A stretch of 39,235 nt of DNA. Origin: Microbacteriaceae bacterium PS02344. GTDB taxonomy: Bacteria; Actinomycetota; Actinomycetes; Actinomycetales; Microbacteriaceae. The position numbers and the translations under genes were made by a program. Location of the stretch: the NCBI GenBank assembly GCA_029959905.1, contig JASCNZ010000025.1, forward strand, positions 1-39,235. Direction: 5' to 3'. Numbering within the stretch: position 1 is the stretch's first letter; every line of letters begins with the position of its first letter. Below, piece after piece: positions 33,368 to 39,235 of this stretch. The notes below the pieces were generated by a model. It worked only from the letters and a program-made list of their open reading frames with translations, was not told where the DNA came from and ran no database searches.

Positions 33368-33592
33368 GTGACCGAACCCCAGATCTGGACGATGATCGGA
33401 GCCTTCATCGCCACCACGATCGGCATGATGACGATCGTGTCGACCCTCTTCGTCCGCGTGCTGCGCGCCGAGATCGGCGGCCTTCGCGAGGAGATGCGGG
33501 GCCGTTTCGAGGCGGTCGGCGTCCGCATCGACGGTCTCGACCGCGATGTGCAGGCGCTCGTGAAGCGCACCTTCGGTCTCGACCGCGAGTAG
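33368..33592 (+). CDS. Small membrane/coiled-coil protein, unknown function
   Basis: This 74-residue protein has one N-terminal hydrophobic helix (IWTMIGAFIATTIGMMTIVS) followed by an amphipathic, charged helix (LRAEIGGLREEMRGRFEAVG) with heptad-like spacing, so a membrane-anchored coiled coil is expected. The GTG at 33368 is preferred because AGGAG lies 10 bases upstream; the ATG at 33359 would leave only one base between the ribosome site and start. Similar short proteins are common in actinobacteria without a known role. The 212 bases after it, to 33804, hold no gene that I can support. Confidence 0.6.
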   Translation: MTEPQIWTMIGAFIATTIGMMTIVSTLFVRVLRAEIGGLREEMRGRFEAVGVRIDGLDRDVQALVKRTFGLDRE

Positions 33593-33804
33593 ATCCGGGA
33601 ACATCGTCATCGCCCGGGTCGTCGTCTTCCGCGCGGAGGGCGTTCCCACCGTGCCGCAGGTGCTCGCAGCCGCTGTGCGCGGGCGCCCCTCCTGACCTCT
33701 CGCGACACGGGAGATATACCGCTCACGGTGTCTTGTGCGGGGCCCGACCGCCGCGCAGAATGATGCTGCCTCGCCCCGCAGGCATCCGTCGATCAGGAGC
33801 AACC

Positions 33805-34218
33805 ATGGCCTTTCTGAATCCGTATCTGTCTTTCCGCACCGAAGCCCGCGAGGCGATGGAGTTCTATCGCGATGCGCTCGGCGGCGACCTGGAGGTCACC
33901 ACGTTCGGCGCCTACCCCGGGATGGTCGAGAACCCCGAGCAGCAGTCGCTCGTCATGCACGCGCAGCTCACGACCTCCGACGGTCTCGTGCTCATGGGCG
34001 CCGACACCCCCGATGGCGTGCCCTACGAGAAGCCCGCCGGCATCTCGGTGTCGCTGAGCGGCAACACGAAGGCCCGCGCCCAGGAGGTCTGGGATGCGCT
34101 GTCCGACGGCGCCACCATCACGATGCCGCTCGACACTCCGCCGTGGGGCGGCACGTACGGCATGCTCGTCGACCGCTACGGCATCGCCTGGATGGTGCAC
34201 AGCGATCCGGAGGCCTGA
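33805..34218 (+). CDS. VOC-family protein, PhnB/YjdN-like
   Basis: This 137-residue protein has the paired beta-alpha-beta-beta-beta modules of the glyoxalase/vicinal oxygen chelate fold and belongs to the PhnB group (also called the 3-demethylubiquinone methyltransferase-like group). Typical features are MAFLNPYLSF at the start, AMEFYRDALGGDLEVTTFG, LMGADTPDG, and the closing signature WGGTYGMLVDRYGIAWMV. The enzymatic role of this group is not settled. ATG 33805 follows AGGAG by five bases. It converges on thrC. Confidence 0.9.
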   Translation: MAFLNPYLSFRTEAREAMEFYRDALGGDLEVTTFGAYPGMVENPEQQSLVMHAQLTTSDGLVLMGADTPDGVPYEKPAGISVSLSGNTKARAQEVWDALSDGATITMPLDTPPWGGTYGMLVDRYGIAWMVHSDPEA

Positions 34219-34224
34219 CTCCGA

Positions 34225-34270
34225 TCGCACGAAGGGTCGGTATCCCGCGGGATACCGACCCTTCGTGCGA
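34225..34270. terminator. Perfect 46-nt palindrome, bidirectional terminator between PhnB-like gene and thrC
   Basis: The two 23-base arms, 34225-34247 and 34248-34270, are exact reverse complements, allowing a stem of about 21 pairs with a tiny loop. It lies 6 bases after one stop codon and 13 bases before the convergent one. There is no T-tract on either side, so if it terminates transcription it does so as a U-less hairpin, a type often proposed for high-GC actinobacteria. Confidence 0.75.
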
Positions 34271-34283
34271 CGGGACTCGCGAC

Positions 34284-35687
34284 TCAGCGCAGCGCGTGCT
34301 GCTCGATGAAGGCGCGCAGCGCGTGCTCGTCGTCGGCCATCTCGACGACGTGCTGCGGTGCGCCGAGCATGTCGCGCAGATCCTTGGAGTAGTCGAGCTC
34401 GACGCCGATGGCCTCGATGATCGTCTCGGCGAACTTCTGCGGCTTGGCCGTCTCGAGCACGAGCATCGGCACACCCTCTTCGACATGCTGATGCGCGACC
34501 TTGACCCCGTCGGCCGTGTGCGGGTCGATGATCTCCTGCGACTCGGCGTACACCGCGCGGATCGTCTCGAGGCGGTCGGCGTGCGTCGACGTACCGCTGA
34601 CGATGCCGAACTCCTCGACGAAGCGCGGCTGGTCGGCCGCGAAGTCGACGTAGCCCTGCTCGTCGAGGTCGCGCCACGCGCCGACGACGCGCTCGGGGTC
34701 ACGGTCGACGAGCTCGAAGATGAAACGCTCGAGGTTCGACGCCTTCGAGATGTCCATCGAGGGGCTGGACGTCGCCAGGGTCTGGGCGGCGTTGCGGGGG
34801 CGGTAGATGCCGGTGCGGAAGAACTCGTCCAGCACGTTGTTCTCGTTCGCCGCCAGGACGAGGCGGCGGATCGGCAGGCCCATCTGCTTCGCGAAGAAGC
34901 CGGACAGGATGTTGCCGAAGTTGCCCGATGGAACGGTGAACGACACCTCGGTCGCACCGTCGGCATCCGTCGCGCGCAGCCACGCCCAGAAGTAGTAGAC
35001 GACCTGGGCGGTGATGCGGGCGAGGTTGATCGAGTTCACGGCGCCGAGGTTCTGCGCACGCTTGAACGCCAGGTCGCCCGCGAGGTGCTTGACGAGGTTC
35101 TGGCAGTCGTCGAAGACACCCTCGACGGCGATGTTGTGCACGTTCTCGTCATCGAGCGAGAACATCTGCGCACGCTGGAACGCGCTCATCCGCCCCTGCG
35201 GAGAGAGCATGAACACGGCGACGCGCTCCTTGCCGCGCAGCGCGTGCTCCGCCGCCGAGCCGGTGTCGCCCGAGGTCGCGCCGAGGATGTTGAGCACCGA
35301 CCCGGTGCGCTCGAGCGTGTACTCGAGCACCTGGCCGAGGAACTGCATCGCCATGTCCTTGAAGGCGAGCGTGGGTCCTTCCGAGAGGCCCACGAGCGTC
35401 AGACCGCCGCCGATGGTGCGCAGCGGCACCACGTCGCCGGGGAACGGGGCGTACGCCGCCTCGGTCATGCGGGCGAGGTCCTCGCGGGGGATGTCGGTGG
35501 CGAAGAGTCCGATCACCTCGGTGGCCAGCTGCGGGTACGTGAGGGCGCGCCACCGTTCGAGCGTCTCGGCGTCGACCGTCGGCATCTCGGCGGGCACGGC
35601 CAGGCCGCCGTCAGGCGCGAGGCCCTCCAGCAGCGTCTCGCTGAACGGCTGCGGCTGCATGCCGCCGCGGGTGGAGATGAACTGCAC
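34284..35687 (-). CDS. thrC: Threonine synthase
   Basis: This 467-residue PLP enzyme converts O-phosphohomoserine to threonine, the last step of threonine synthesis. The PLP Schiff-base lysine is Lys110 in EGPTLAFKDMAMQFLG. Other landmarks are GATSGDTGSAAEHAL, AFQRAQMFSL, the phosphate-binding VPSGNFGNILSGFFAKQMG and the N-terminal STRGGM. The length and motif set fit the larger, yeast/E. coli-type threonine synthase rather than the short actinobacterial-plant type. GTG at 35687 has GAGGAG six bases upstream. It is a single gene, not in an operon with hom or thrB within the window. Confidence 0.96.
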   Translation of the reverse strand: MQFISTRGGMQPQPFSETLLEGLAPDGGLAVPAEMPTVDAETLERWRALTYPQLATEVIGLFATDIPREDLARMTEAAYAPFPGDVVPLRTIGGGLTLVGLSEGPTLAFKDMAMQFLGQVLEYTLERTGSVLNILGATSGDTGSAAEHALRGKERVAVFMLSPQGRMSAFQRAQMFSLDDENVHNIAVEGVFDDCQNLVKHLAGDLAFKRAQNLGAVNSINLARITAQVVYYFWAWLRATDADGATEVSFTVPSGNFGNILSGFFAKQMGLPIRRLVLAANENNVLDEFFRTGIYRPRNAAQTLATSSPSMDISKASNLERFIFELVDRDPERVVGAWRDLDEQGYVDFAADQPRFVEEFGIVSGTSTHADRLETIRAVYAESQEIIDPHTADGVKVAHQHVEEGVPMLVLETAKPQKFAETIIEAIGVELDYSKDLRDMLGAPQHVVEMADDEHALRAFIEQHALR

Positions 35688-35778
35688 GTCTGCTCCTCGG
35701 CTCGGGACTCGGCCCGTCCATTCTCGCAGGAGGATTCACGGCGCGTTGACGGATGACGCCGCGAGTGCGGGGGCGCGC

Positions 35779-36186
35779 TCAGAGGAGGTCGGCGAGCAGA
35801 GCCTCGATGCGGGCGCGGATCTCGTCGCGGATCGGCCGAACCGCCTCGATGCCCTGCCCGGCCGGGTCGTCGAGCTGCCAGTCCTCGTAACGCTTACCGG
35901 GGAAGAACGGGCAGGCATCGCCGCAGCCCATCGTGATGACGACATCGGATGCCTGCACGGCCTCTGTCGTGAGCACCTTCGGCTGCTCGCCGGCGATGTC
36001 GATGCCCACCTCGGCCATCGCGGCGACGGCGACCGGGTTGATCGCGTCGCCGGGCATCGAACCGGCCGAGCGCACCTCGACGCGCTCCTGGCCGAGTTCG
36101 CGCAGGAACCCGGCAGCCATCTGCGAGCGGCCGGCGTTGTGCACGCACACGAAGAGGACGGAGGGCTTCTCGGCAGCGGTCGTCAC
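35779..36186 (-). CDS. arsC: Arsenate reductase / arsenate-mycothiol transferase, LMW-PTPase type
   Basis: This 135-residue protein has the low-molecular-weight phosphatase fold. The P-loop is CVHNAGRSQ with nucleophile Cys14, and further Cys88 and Cys92 lie in MGCGDACPFFPG. SAGSMPGDAINPVAVAAMAEVG is a family signature. In actinobacteria this branch includes enzymes that reduce arsenate with mycothiol and mycoredoxin, though the Cys88/Cys92 pair also resembles the thioredoxin-coupled type. No arsR, acr3 or arsB is adjacent. The GTG at 36186 has GGAGG only one base away but TATCCT 6 bases upstream, so a leaderless start is possible; it begins 16 bases after the response-regulator stop. The 92 bases to thrC on its other side hold nothing clear. 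Confidence 0.88.
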   Translation of the reverse strand: MTTAAEKPSVLFVCVHNAGRSQMAAGFLRELGQERVEVRSAGSMPGDAINPVAVAAMAEVGIDIAGEQPKVLTTEAVQASDVVITMGCGDACPFFPGKRYEDWQLDDPAGQGIEAVRPIRDEIRARIEALLADLL

Positions 36187-36202
36187 GCCTCCAGGATACG
36201 TG

Positions 36203-36805
36203 TCAGATCCACCCGCGCTCCTCGGCCAGGAGCACCGCCTGCTGCCGGGTGCCCACCGACAGCTTGCCGAGGATCGCCGAGACGTGGTTCCGCACGGTTC
36301 CCGGCGCGAGCGACAGGGCGCGCGCGATCTGCCCCGTGGTCTCGCCGCGGCGCCCGGCTCGCAGCACGTCGAGTTCGCGATCGGTGAGCGGCGAACGTTC
36401 GTCGCTCAGGGCATCCGCTGCGATCTCGGGATCGACGTAACGACCACCGGCGGCGACCGCGCGGATCACGGCCGCGACCTCGTCGGCCCCCCGGGACTTG
36501 GGCAGGAAGCCGCTGACGCCGGACGACAGAGCCCGCCGCAGCACGCCGGGTCGCGCATGGCGGGTCACGACCACGCAGCGGGTCGGGATGGCACGGTGCA
36601 GACGCTCGGCGACCTCCACCCCGTCGAGCCCGGGCATCTCCAGGTCGAGCAGGCAGACGTCGGGCTGCAGACGCATCGCCTCGGCCACCGCCTCGTTGCC
36701 GTCGGCGCATTCGGCGACGACCTCGATGTCGGCTTCGAGACGCAGCAGGGCGCCGAGCGCGGAGCGGATCATGCCCTCGTCATCGGCCAGCAGCACACGG
36801 ATCAT
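36203..36805 (-). CDS. NarL/LuxR-type response regulator
   Basis: This 200-residue protein has a receiver domain (residues 1-115) and a LuxR-type helix-turn-helix (about 137-198). The acidic pair is Asp8-Asp9, the phosphoacceptor is Asp54 in CLLDLEMPG, and Thr81 and Lys103 complete the switch. The DNA-binding part has SPLTDRELDVLRAGRRGE and the recognition helix region APGTVRNHVSAILGKL. It resembles DesR-like regulators. Its ATG overlaps the kinase stop codon (ATGA, 36802-36805), so it is translationally coupled to the kinase. Confidence 0.93.
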   Translation of the reverse strand: MIRVLLADDEGMIRSALGALLRLEADIEVVAECADGNEAVAEAMRLQPDVCLLDLEMPGLDGVEVAERLHRAIPTRCVVVTRHARPGVLRRALSSGVSGFLPKSRGADEVAAVIRAVAAGGRYVDPEIAADALSDERSPLTDRELDVLRAGRRGETTGQIARALSLAPGTVRNHVSAILGKLSVGTRQQAVLLAEERGWI

Positions 36806-37980
36806 GCGGGCTCCTCGGCCGGGACGGTCACCGTGATCGAGAACGAACCGCCGTCGCGCTCGACGGCGAGCAATCCGCCCGCGTCGGCGATGCGACGCCG
36901 CATGCCGGCGATGCCGGACGCGGCGGCGTCGACCGGATCGTCTGCGGCGGCGCGATCGGCGTCGTTGGTCAGCGTGTAGCGCCAGATGGCACCGTCGCGC
37001 GCGAGCGCGATGCGGGCGCGCTCCCCGCTTCCGTGGCGGAGGACGTTCGTGGTCGTCTCGCGGATGATGGGCCCGAGGGCGGATGCCGGGGCACGATCGG
37101 CGTCGGCGGCGATGTGCGCCTCGACCGAGAGCCCGGCGGCCTCGAGCAGGTCTCGGGCATTCGCCAGCTCATCGCCGAGCGGCACGGAGCGGTACCGCGT
37201 CGCGAGGTCGCGAGTCCCCTGTCGCGCGTCGTCGACACTCGCACGCGCGGCCCGCAGCTGCTCCATGCCGGCGGCGGGATCGGCGGGCATCAACCGCTCG
37301 GCGAGTTCGAGCTGCAGCGCGATGACCTGCAGGTGGTGGCCCTGGAGGTCATGCACGTCGGTTGCGACGCGCAGCCGCTCCTGGGTGGCGGCGAGACGGG
37401 ATTCGGAGGCGCGCGCCCGGTCGAGCGTCATGAGCACGTCCCACCACCACAGGGTGCTCACCGTCATGACCGGCAGGAGCGACGTGTAGACGATCGGCAT
37501 CCACCAGGTCGTCTCGGTGTACTGCCGGGCGTCGATGAAACCGAGCACGACCAGCAGAAGCACGGCGGCGATCGTCATGCGGTAGCGCACGCCCGCGGGC
37601 CAATTGAGCAGGGTGAGCGATTGCATGACCGGCATCAGGGCGAGCTGCCAGCTGCCGAGCAGTGCCCCCGCGGTCGCCCCGAACGCGACGGCGACGGCGA
37701 TCGGTAGCAGGATGCGCCGCCAGGCCACCCCCGGCGCCGCATCGACGCGGTGGCGGTAGTCGCGCAGCAGAAGCATCGTCGAGGCGCACCAGAGGACGCC
37801 GCCGACGGCGACGACCACGCCGACCACGGTCGTGTCGGAAAGGGTGAAGGCGATCAGCGTCCAGAACAGCACGAGCATCAGCTGCAGGAACATCACCCCG
37901 CCCGCCGTGTACCACCACGTCGCGACGACGCCGCGGGCCAGCCGGCGCGAGCCGGGGGTGGGGTCGACGGATGCGCTCAC
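36802..37980 (-). CDS. Sensor histidine kinase (DesK/NarX-like, HisKA_3)
   Basis: This 392-residue kinase has about five to six membrane helices within residues 18-182, a coiled linker, then a HisKA_3 dimerisation helix with the phosphorylated His210 in ATDVHDLQGHHLQVIALQLE. An HATPase domain follows, with the N-box (IIRETTTNVLRHG) and the G-box (GIAGMRRRIADAGG). There is no large extracellular sensor domain, so the signal is probably sensed in or near the membrane, as in DesK. The GTG at 37980 is 7 bases after a TAGGGT, suggesting a leaderless message. It is divergent from the exporter-like gene at 38136, which is the best nearby candidate target. Confidence 0.92.
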   Translation of the reverse strand: MSASVDPTPGSRRLARGVVATWWYTAGGVMFLQLMLVLFWTLIAFTLSDTTVVGVVVAVGGVLWCASTMLLLRDYRHRVDAAPGVAWRRILLPIAVAVAFGATAGALLGSWQLALMPVMQSLTLLNWPAGVRYRMTIAAVLLLVVLGFIDARQYTETTWWMPIVYTSLLPVMTVSTLWWWDVLMTLDRARASESRLAATQERLRVATDVHDLQGHHLQVIALQLELAERLMPADPAAGMEQLRAARASVDDARQGTRDLATRYRSVPLGDELANARDLLEAAGLSVEAHIAADADRAPASALGPIIRETTTNVLRHGSGERARIALARDGAIWRYTLTNDADRAAADDPVDAAASGIAGMRRRIADAGGLLAVERDGGSFSITVTVPAEEPA

Positions 37981-37998
37981 CCCACCCACCCTAGGGCC

Positions 37999-38012
37999 GT
38001 GACACATGTCAC
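37999..38012. promoter_or_regulatory. Inverted repeat GTGACA-CA-TGTCAC between the two-component genes and the exporter-like gene
   Basis: Two 6-base arms with a 2-base centre lie about 20 bases upstream of the kinase start, with another GTGACA half-site at 38043-38048. A 12-base direct repeat TCATCGCCACGG occurs at 38066-38077 and 38091-38102 in the same 155-base divergent gap. The inverted repeat is a candidate site for the NarL-type regulator encoded next to it. Confidence 0.4.
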
Positions 38013-38135
38013 CCGTCGCGCGTGCAGACCGCCCGGACACCGGTGACACCGCGGCACTTCTGCGCTCATCGCCACGGCGCTGGACTGGAGTCATCGCCAC
38101 GGACCGACCGTGGCCCGACACGTCAGGAAGCCCTC

Positions 38136-38669
38136 ATGAACCTCATCGAGACGTTCCAGGATCTGGTCGCCCAGGTGCCCGAGCTCATCCAGCCGCTCAT
38201 CGTCGCGCTCGCCGGCGCGGTGCCCTTCATCGAAGGCGAGGGAGCCGCCGCGATCGGCATCATCGGCGGCATCCACCCGGTGGTCGCCGCGATCGCTGCC
38301 ATCGCCGGCAACTTCGCGTGCGTCGCCGTGCTCGTGCTCGCGAGCTCCGGTGCCCGCAAGGCGATCGTCGACCGCACCCGCACCCGACAGCTCGCGGGCG
38401 CAGACGGCGCCGTGGTCGTGGAGGAGGCGCCGGTCGACGACCGCCGCGCGGCACGGCGCCAGAAGTTCCAGCGGGCCTTCGAGCGGTACGGCGTTCCCGG
38501 GGTGAGCCTGCTCGGACCGCTCCTGCTGCCGACGCACTTCACCGCGACCATGCTCGCGGCTTCCGGCATCGGCAAGGGTCGCATCCTCCTCTGGCAGGCG
38601 GTCGCGATCATCGGGTGGACCACCGCCATCACCCTCATCGTGGGCGGCGCGGTGTCGGTCATCCACTGA
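38136..38669 (+). CDS. Small multidrug export-like (Sm_multidrug_ex) membrane protein
   Basis: This 177-residue protein has hydrophobic segments at about residues 20-62 and 130-177, split by a basic cytoplasmic loop (DDRRAARRQKFQRAFERYG). The motifs PFIEGEGAAAIGIIGG and GVPGVSLLGPLLLPTHFTATML match the small multidrug export protein family, which is related to the DedA/SNARE-associated fold with its re-entrant helices. Real drug export by this family is poorly documented. ATG 38136 has AGGAAG seven bases upstream. It is divergent from the two-component pair and may be controlled by it. Confidence 0.8.
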   Translation: MNLIETFQDLVAQVPELIQPLIVALAGAVPFIEGEGAAAIGIIGGIHPVVAAIAAIAGNFACVAVLVLASSGARKAIVDRTRTRQLAGADGAVVVEEAPVDDRRAARRQKFQRAFERYGVPGVSLLGPLLLPTHFTATMLAASGIGKGRILLWQAVAIIGWTTAITLIVGGAVSVIH

Positions 38670-38671
38670 CC

Positions 38672-38746
38672 CGCGATCGGCGCGAGCGGCGGCGGCGCGA
38701 TTGTCGCAGGCGCTTCCCGTTTTGAAAAGCCCCTGCGCCGATCGCG
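38672..38746. terminator. Nested inverted repeats after the exporter-like gene
   Basis: An outer pair CGCGATCGGCGC (38672-38683) and GCGCCGATCGCG (38735-38746) encloses an inner pair CGCAGG-C-GCTT (38705-38715) and AAGC-C-CCTGCG (38727-38737). It starts two bases after the stop codon at 38669, so a terminator is the simplest reading. It also lies 55 bases upstream of the catalase start and could serve in its regulation. Confidence 0.5.
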
Positions 38747-38800
38747 TGGTCGAGGCGCTGGATGGTCGTTCACCGACAGCAGATCAGAAAGGTAGGACCC

Positions 38801-39235
38801 ATGTTCTTCCACCGACAGGAACTGCAGTTCTCGGCGACGCCGGAGAAGCCCGATGCCGTCTACGCACGCAAGCTCCAAGAGGTGCTGGGCGGCCAGTACG
38901 GCGAGATCACCGTGGCCATGCAGTACCAGTTCCAGGCCTGGAACATGCACATCCCCGGCAAGTACCGCGACCTCGTATTCGGCATCGGCGCCGAGGAGAT
39001 GGGCCACGTCGAGATGCTCGCGATCATGATCGCCCAGCTGCTCGAGAAGTCGCCGCTCGGCATCACCGAGGAGGCGGTGCAGGATGACCCGACGGTCGCG
39101 GCCGTCATCGGCGGCACCGACGTGCAGCACGGGATCGTGGCGGGGGGCCGCGGCCCCCCCGGGGGCCCCCCCCGCCCCCCCGGGGGCGGGGGGGGCGAAC
39201 ACACGCGCGGCGCCCCCCCGGCCCCCCGGAGTGGG
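38801..39235 (+). CDS. Manganese catalase, 5' part only
   Basis: The first about 116 codons encode a di-manganese catalase, which dismutates hydrogen peroxide. The start MFFHRQELQF, then KLQEVLGGQYGEITVAMQYQ with metal ligand Glu35, and GIGAEEMGHVEMLA with Glu66 and His69 are diagnostic of this ferritin-like four-helix family, whose full length is near 300 residues. VIGGTDVQHGIVAGG follows correctly at about 103-116. After that the frame stays open but encodes only Gly/Pro/Arg runs from G and C homopolymers, which is not catalase sequence and looks like poor data at a contig end. ATG 38801 follows AAAGGTAGGA at a suitable distance. Confidence 0.88.
   Translation, partial: MFFHRQELQFSATPEKPDAVYARKLQEVLGGQYGEITVAMQYQFQAWNMHIPGKYRDLVFGIGAEEMGHVEMLAIMIAQLLEKSPLGITEEAVQDDPTVAAVIGGTDVQHGIVAGGRGPPGGPPRPPGGGGGEHTRGAPPAPRSG
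39141..39235. other. Low-complexity G/C homopolymer tail, probable sequencing or assembly artefact
   Basis: The last about 95 bases are made almost only of alternating runs of five to nine G or C, interrupting a conserved gene. Nothing else in the window looks like this. It coincides with the window edge. Confidence 0.8.

Noticed and set aside
33593..33804. Gene in the 212-base gap before the PhnB-like gene
   Set aside because: No frame with start, ribosome site and plausible protein; only a GATATA-like box that may belong to the next gene's promoter.

Overview
The window is high-GC DNA with strongly GC-ending codons, frequent GTG starts, several starts that look leaderless, a mycothiol-type arsenate reductase and an LPXTG-anchored wall protein. 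Together these point to an actinobacterium, most likely Microbacteriaceae (Microbacterium-like). That placement is inferred from gene content and protein style; no search was run. The last ~90 bases dissolve into G/C homopolymer runs inside a recognisable gene, so the right edge looks like a poor-quality contig end.

Layout, left to right. 1-10 kb is housekeeping and DNA maintenance: a truncated TM0106-type RecB/Cas4-like nuclease (-), NAD synthetase nadE (-) divergent from a short MTA/SAH-nucleosidase-like gene (+), the sbcD-sbcC pair (-), a small GNAT protein (-), a probable leaderless polycysteine leader peptide followed by an orphan winged-helix regulator (+), and an AlkA-like DNA glycosylase (+).

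10.2-28.9 kb is dominated by one 18.1-kb minus-strand gene for a ~6,043-residue secreted, wall-anchored protein. It has a signal peptide, a ~360-residue Cys-containing N-terminal domain, one DUF11-like domain, 47 DUF7507/DUF11-type Ig-like repeats of ~116 residues, and an LPATG sorting signal. A small lipoprotein gene follows it on the same strand. The repeats have a superstructure: three unit types cycle with period 3, and subtypes alternate with period 6 over much of the array. Two units 12 positions apart share 331 bp with one mismatch, and the shared part has codon use unlike the rest of the gene. I regard this gene and the cysteine-leader/orphan-regulator locus at 8.0-9.0 kb as the two most interesting items.

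29-39.2 kb is mixed: a 69-residue membrane protein (+), an MFS transporter (-), an M20 metallopeptidase (-) divergent from a FUSC-like membrane protein (+), a small membrane/coiled-coil protein (+), a VOC/PhnB-like protein (+) converging on threonine synthase thrC (-) across a perfect 46-nt palindrome, a mycothiol-type arsC (-), a NarL/DesR-type two-component pair (-) divergent from a small multidrug export-like membrane protein (+), and the 5' part of a manganese catalase (+). I see no tRNA, rRNA, CRISPR array, insertion sequence or sortase gene. Gaps between genes are all below ~220 bases.
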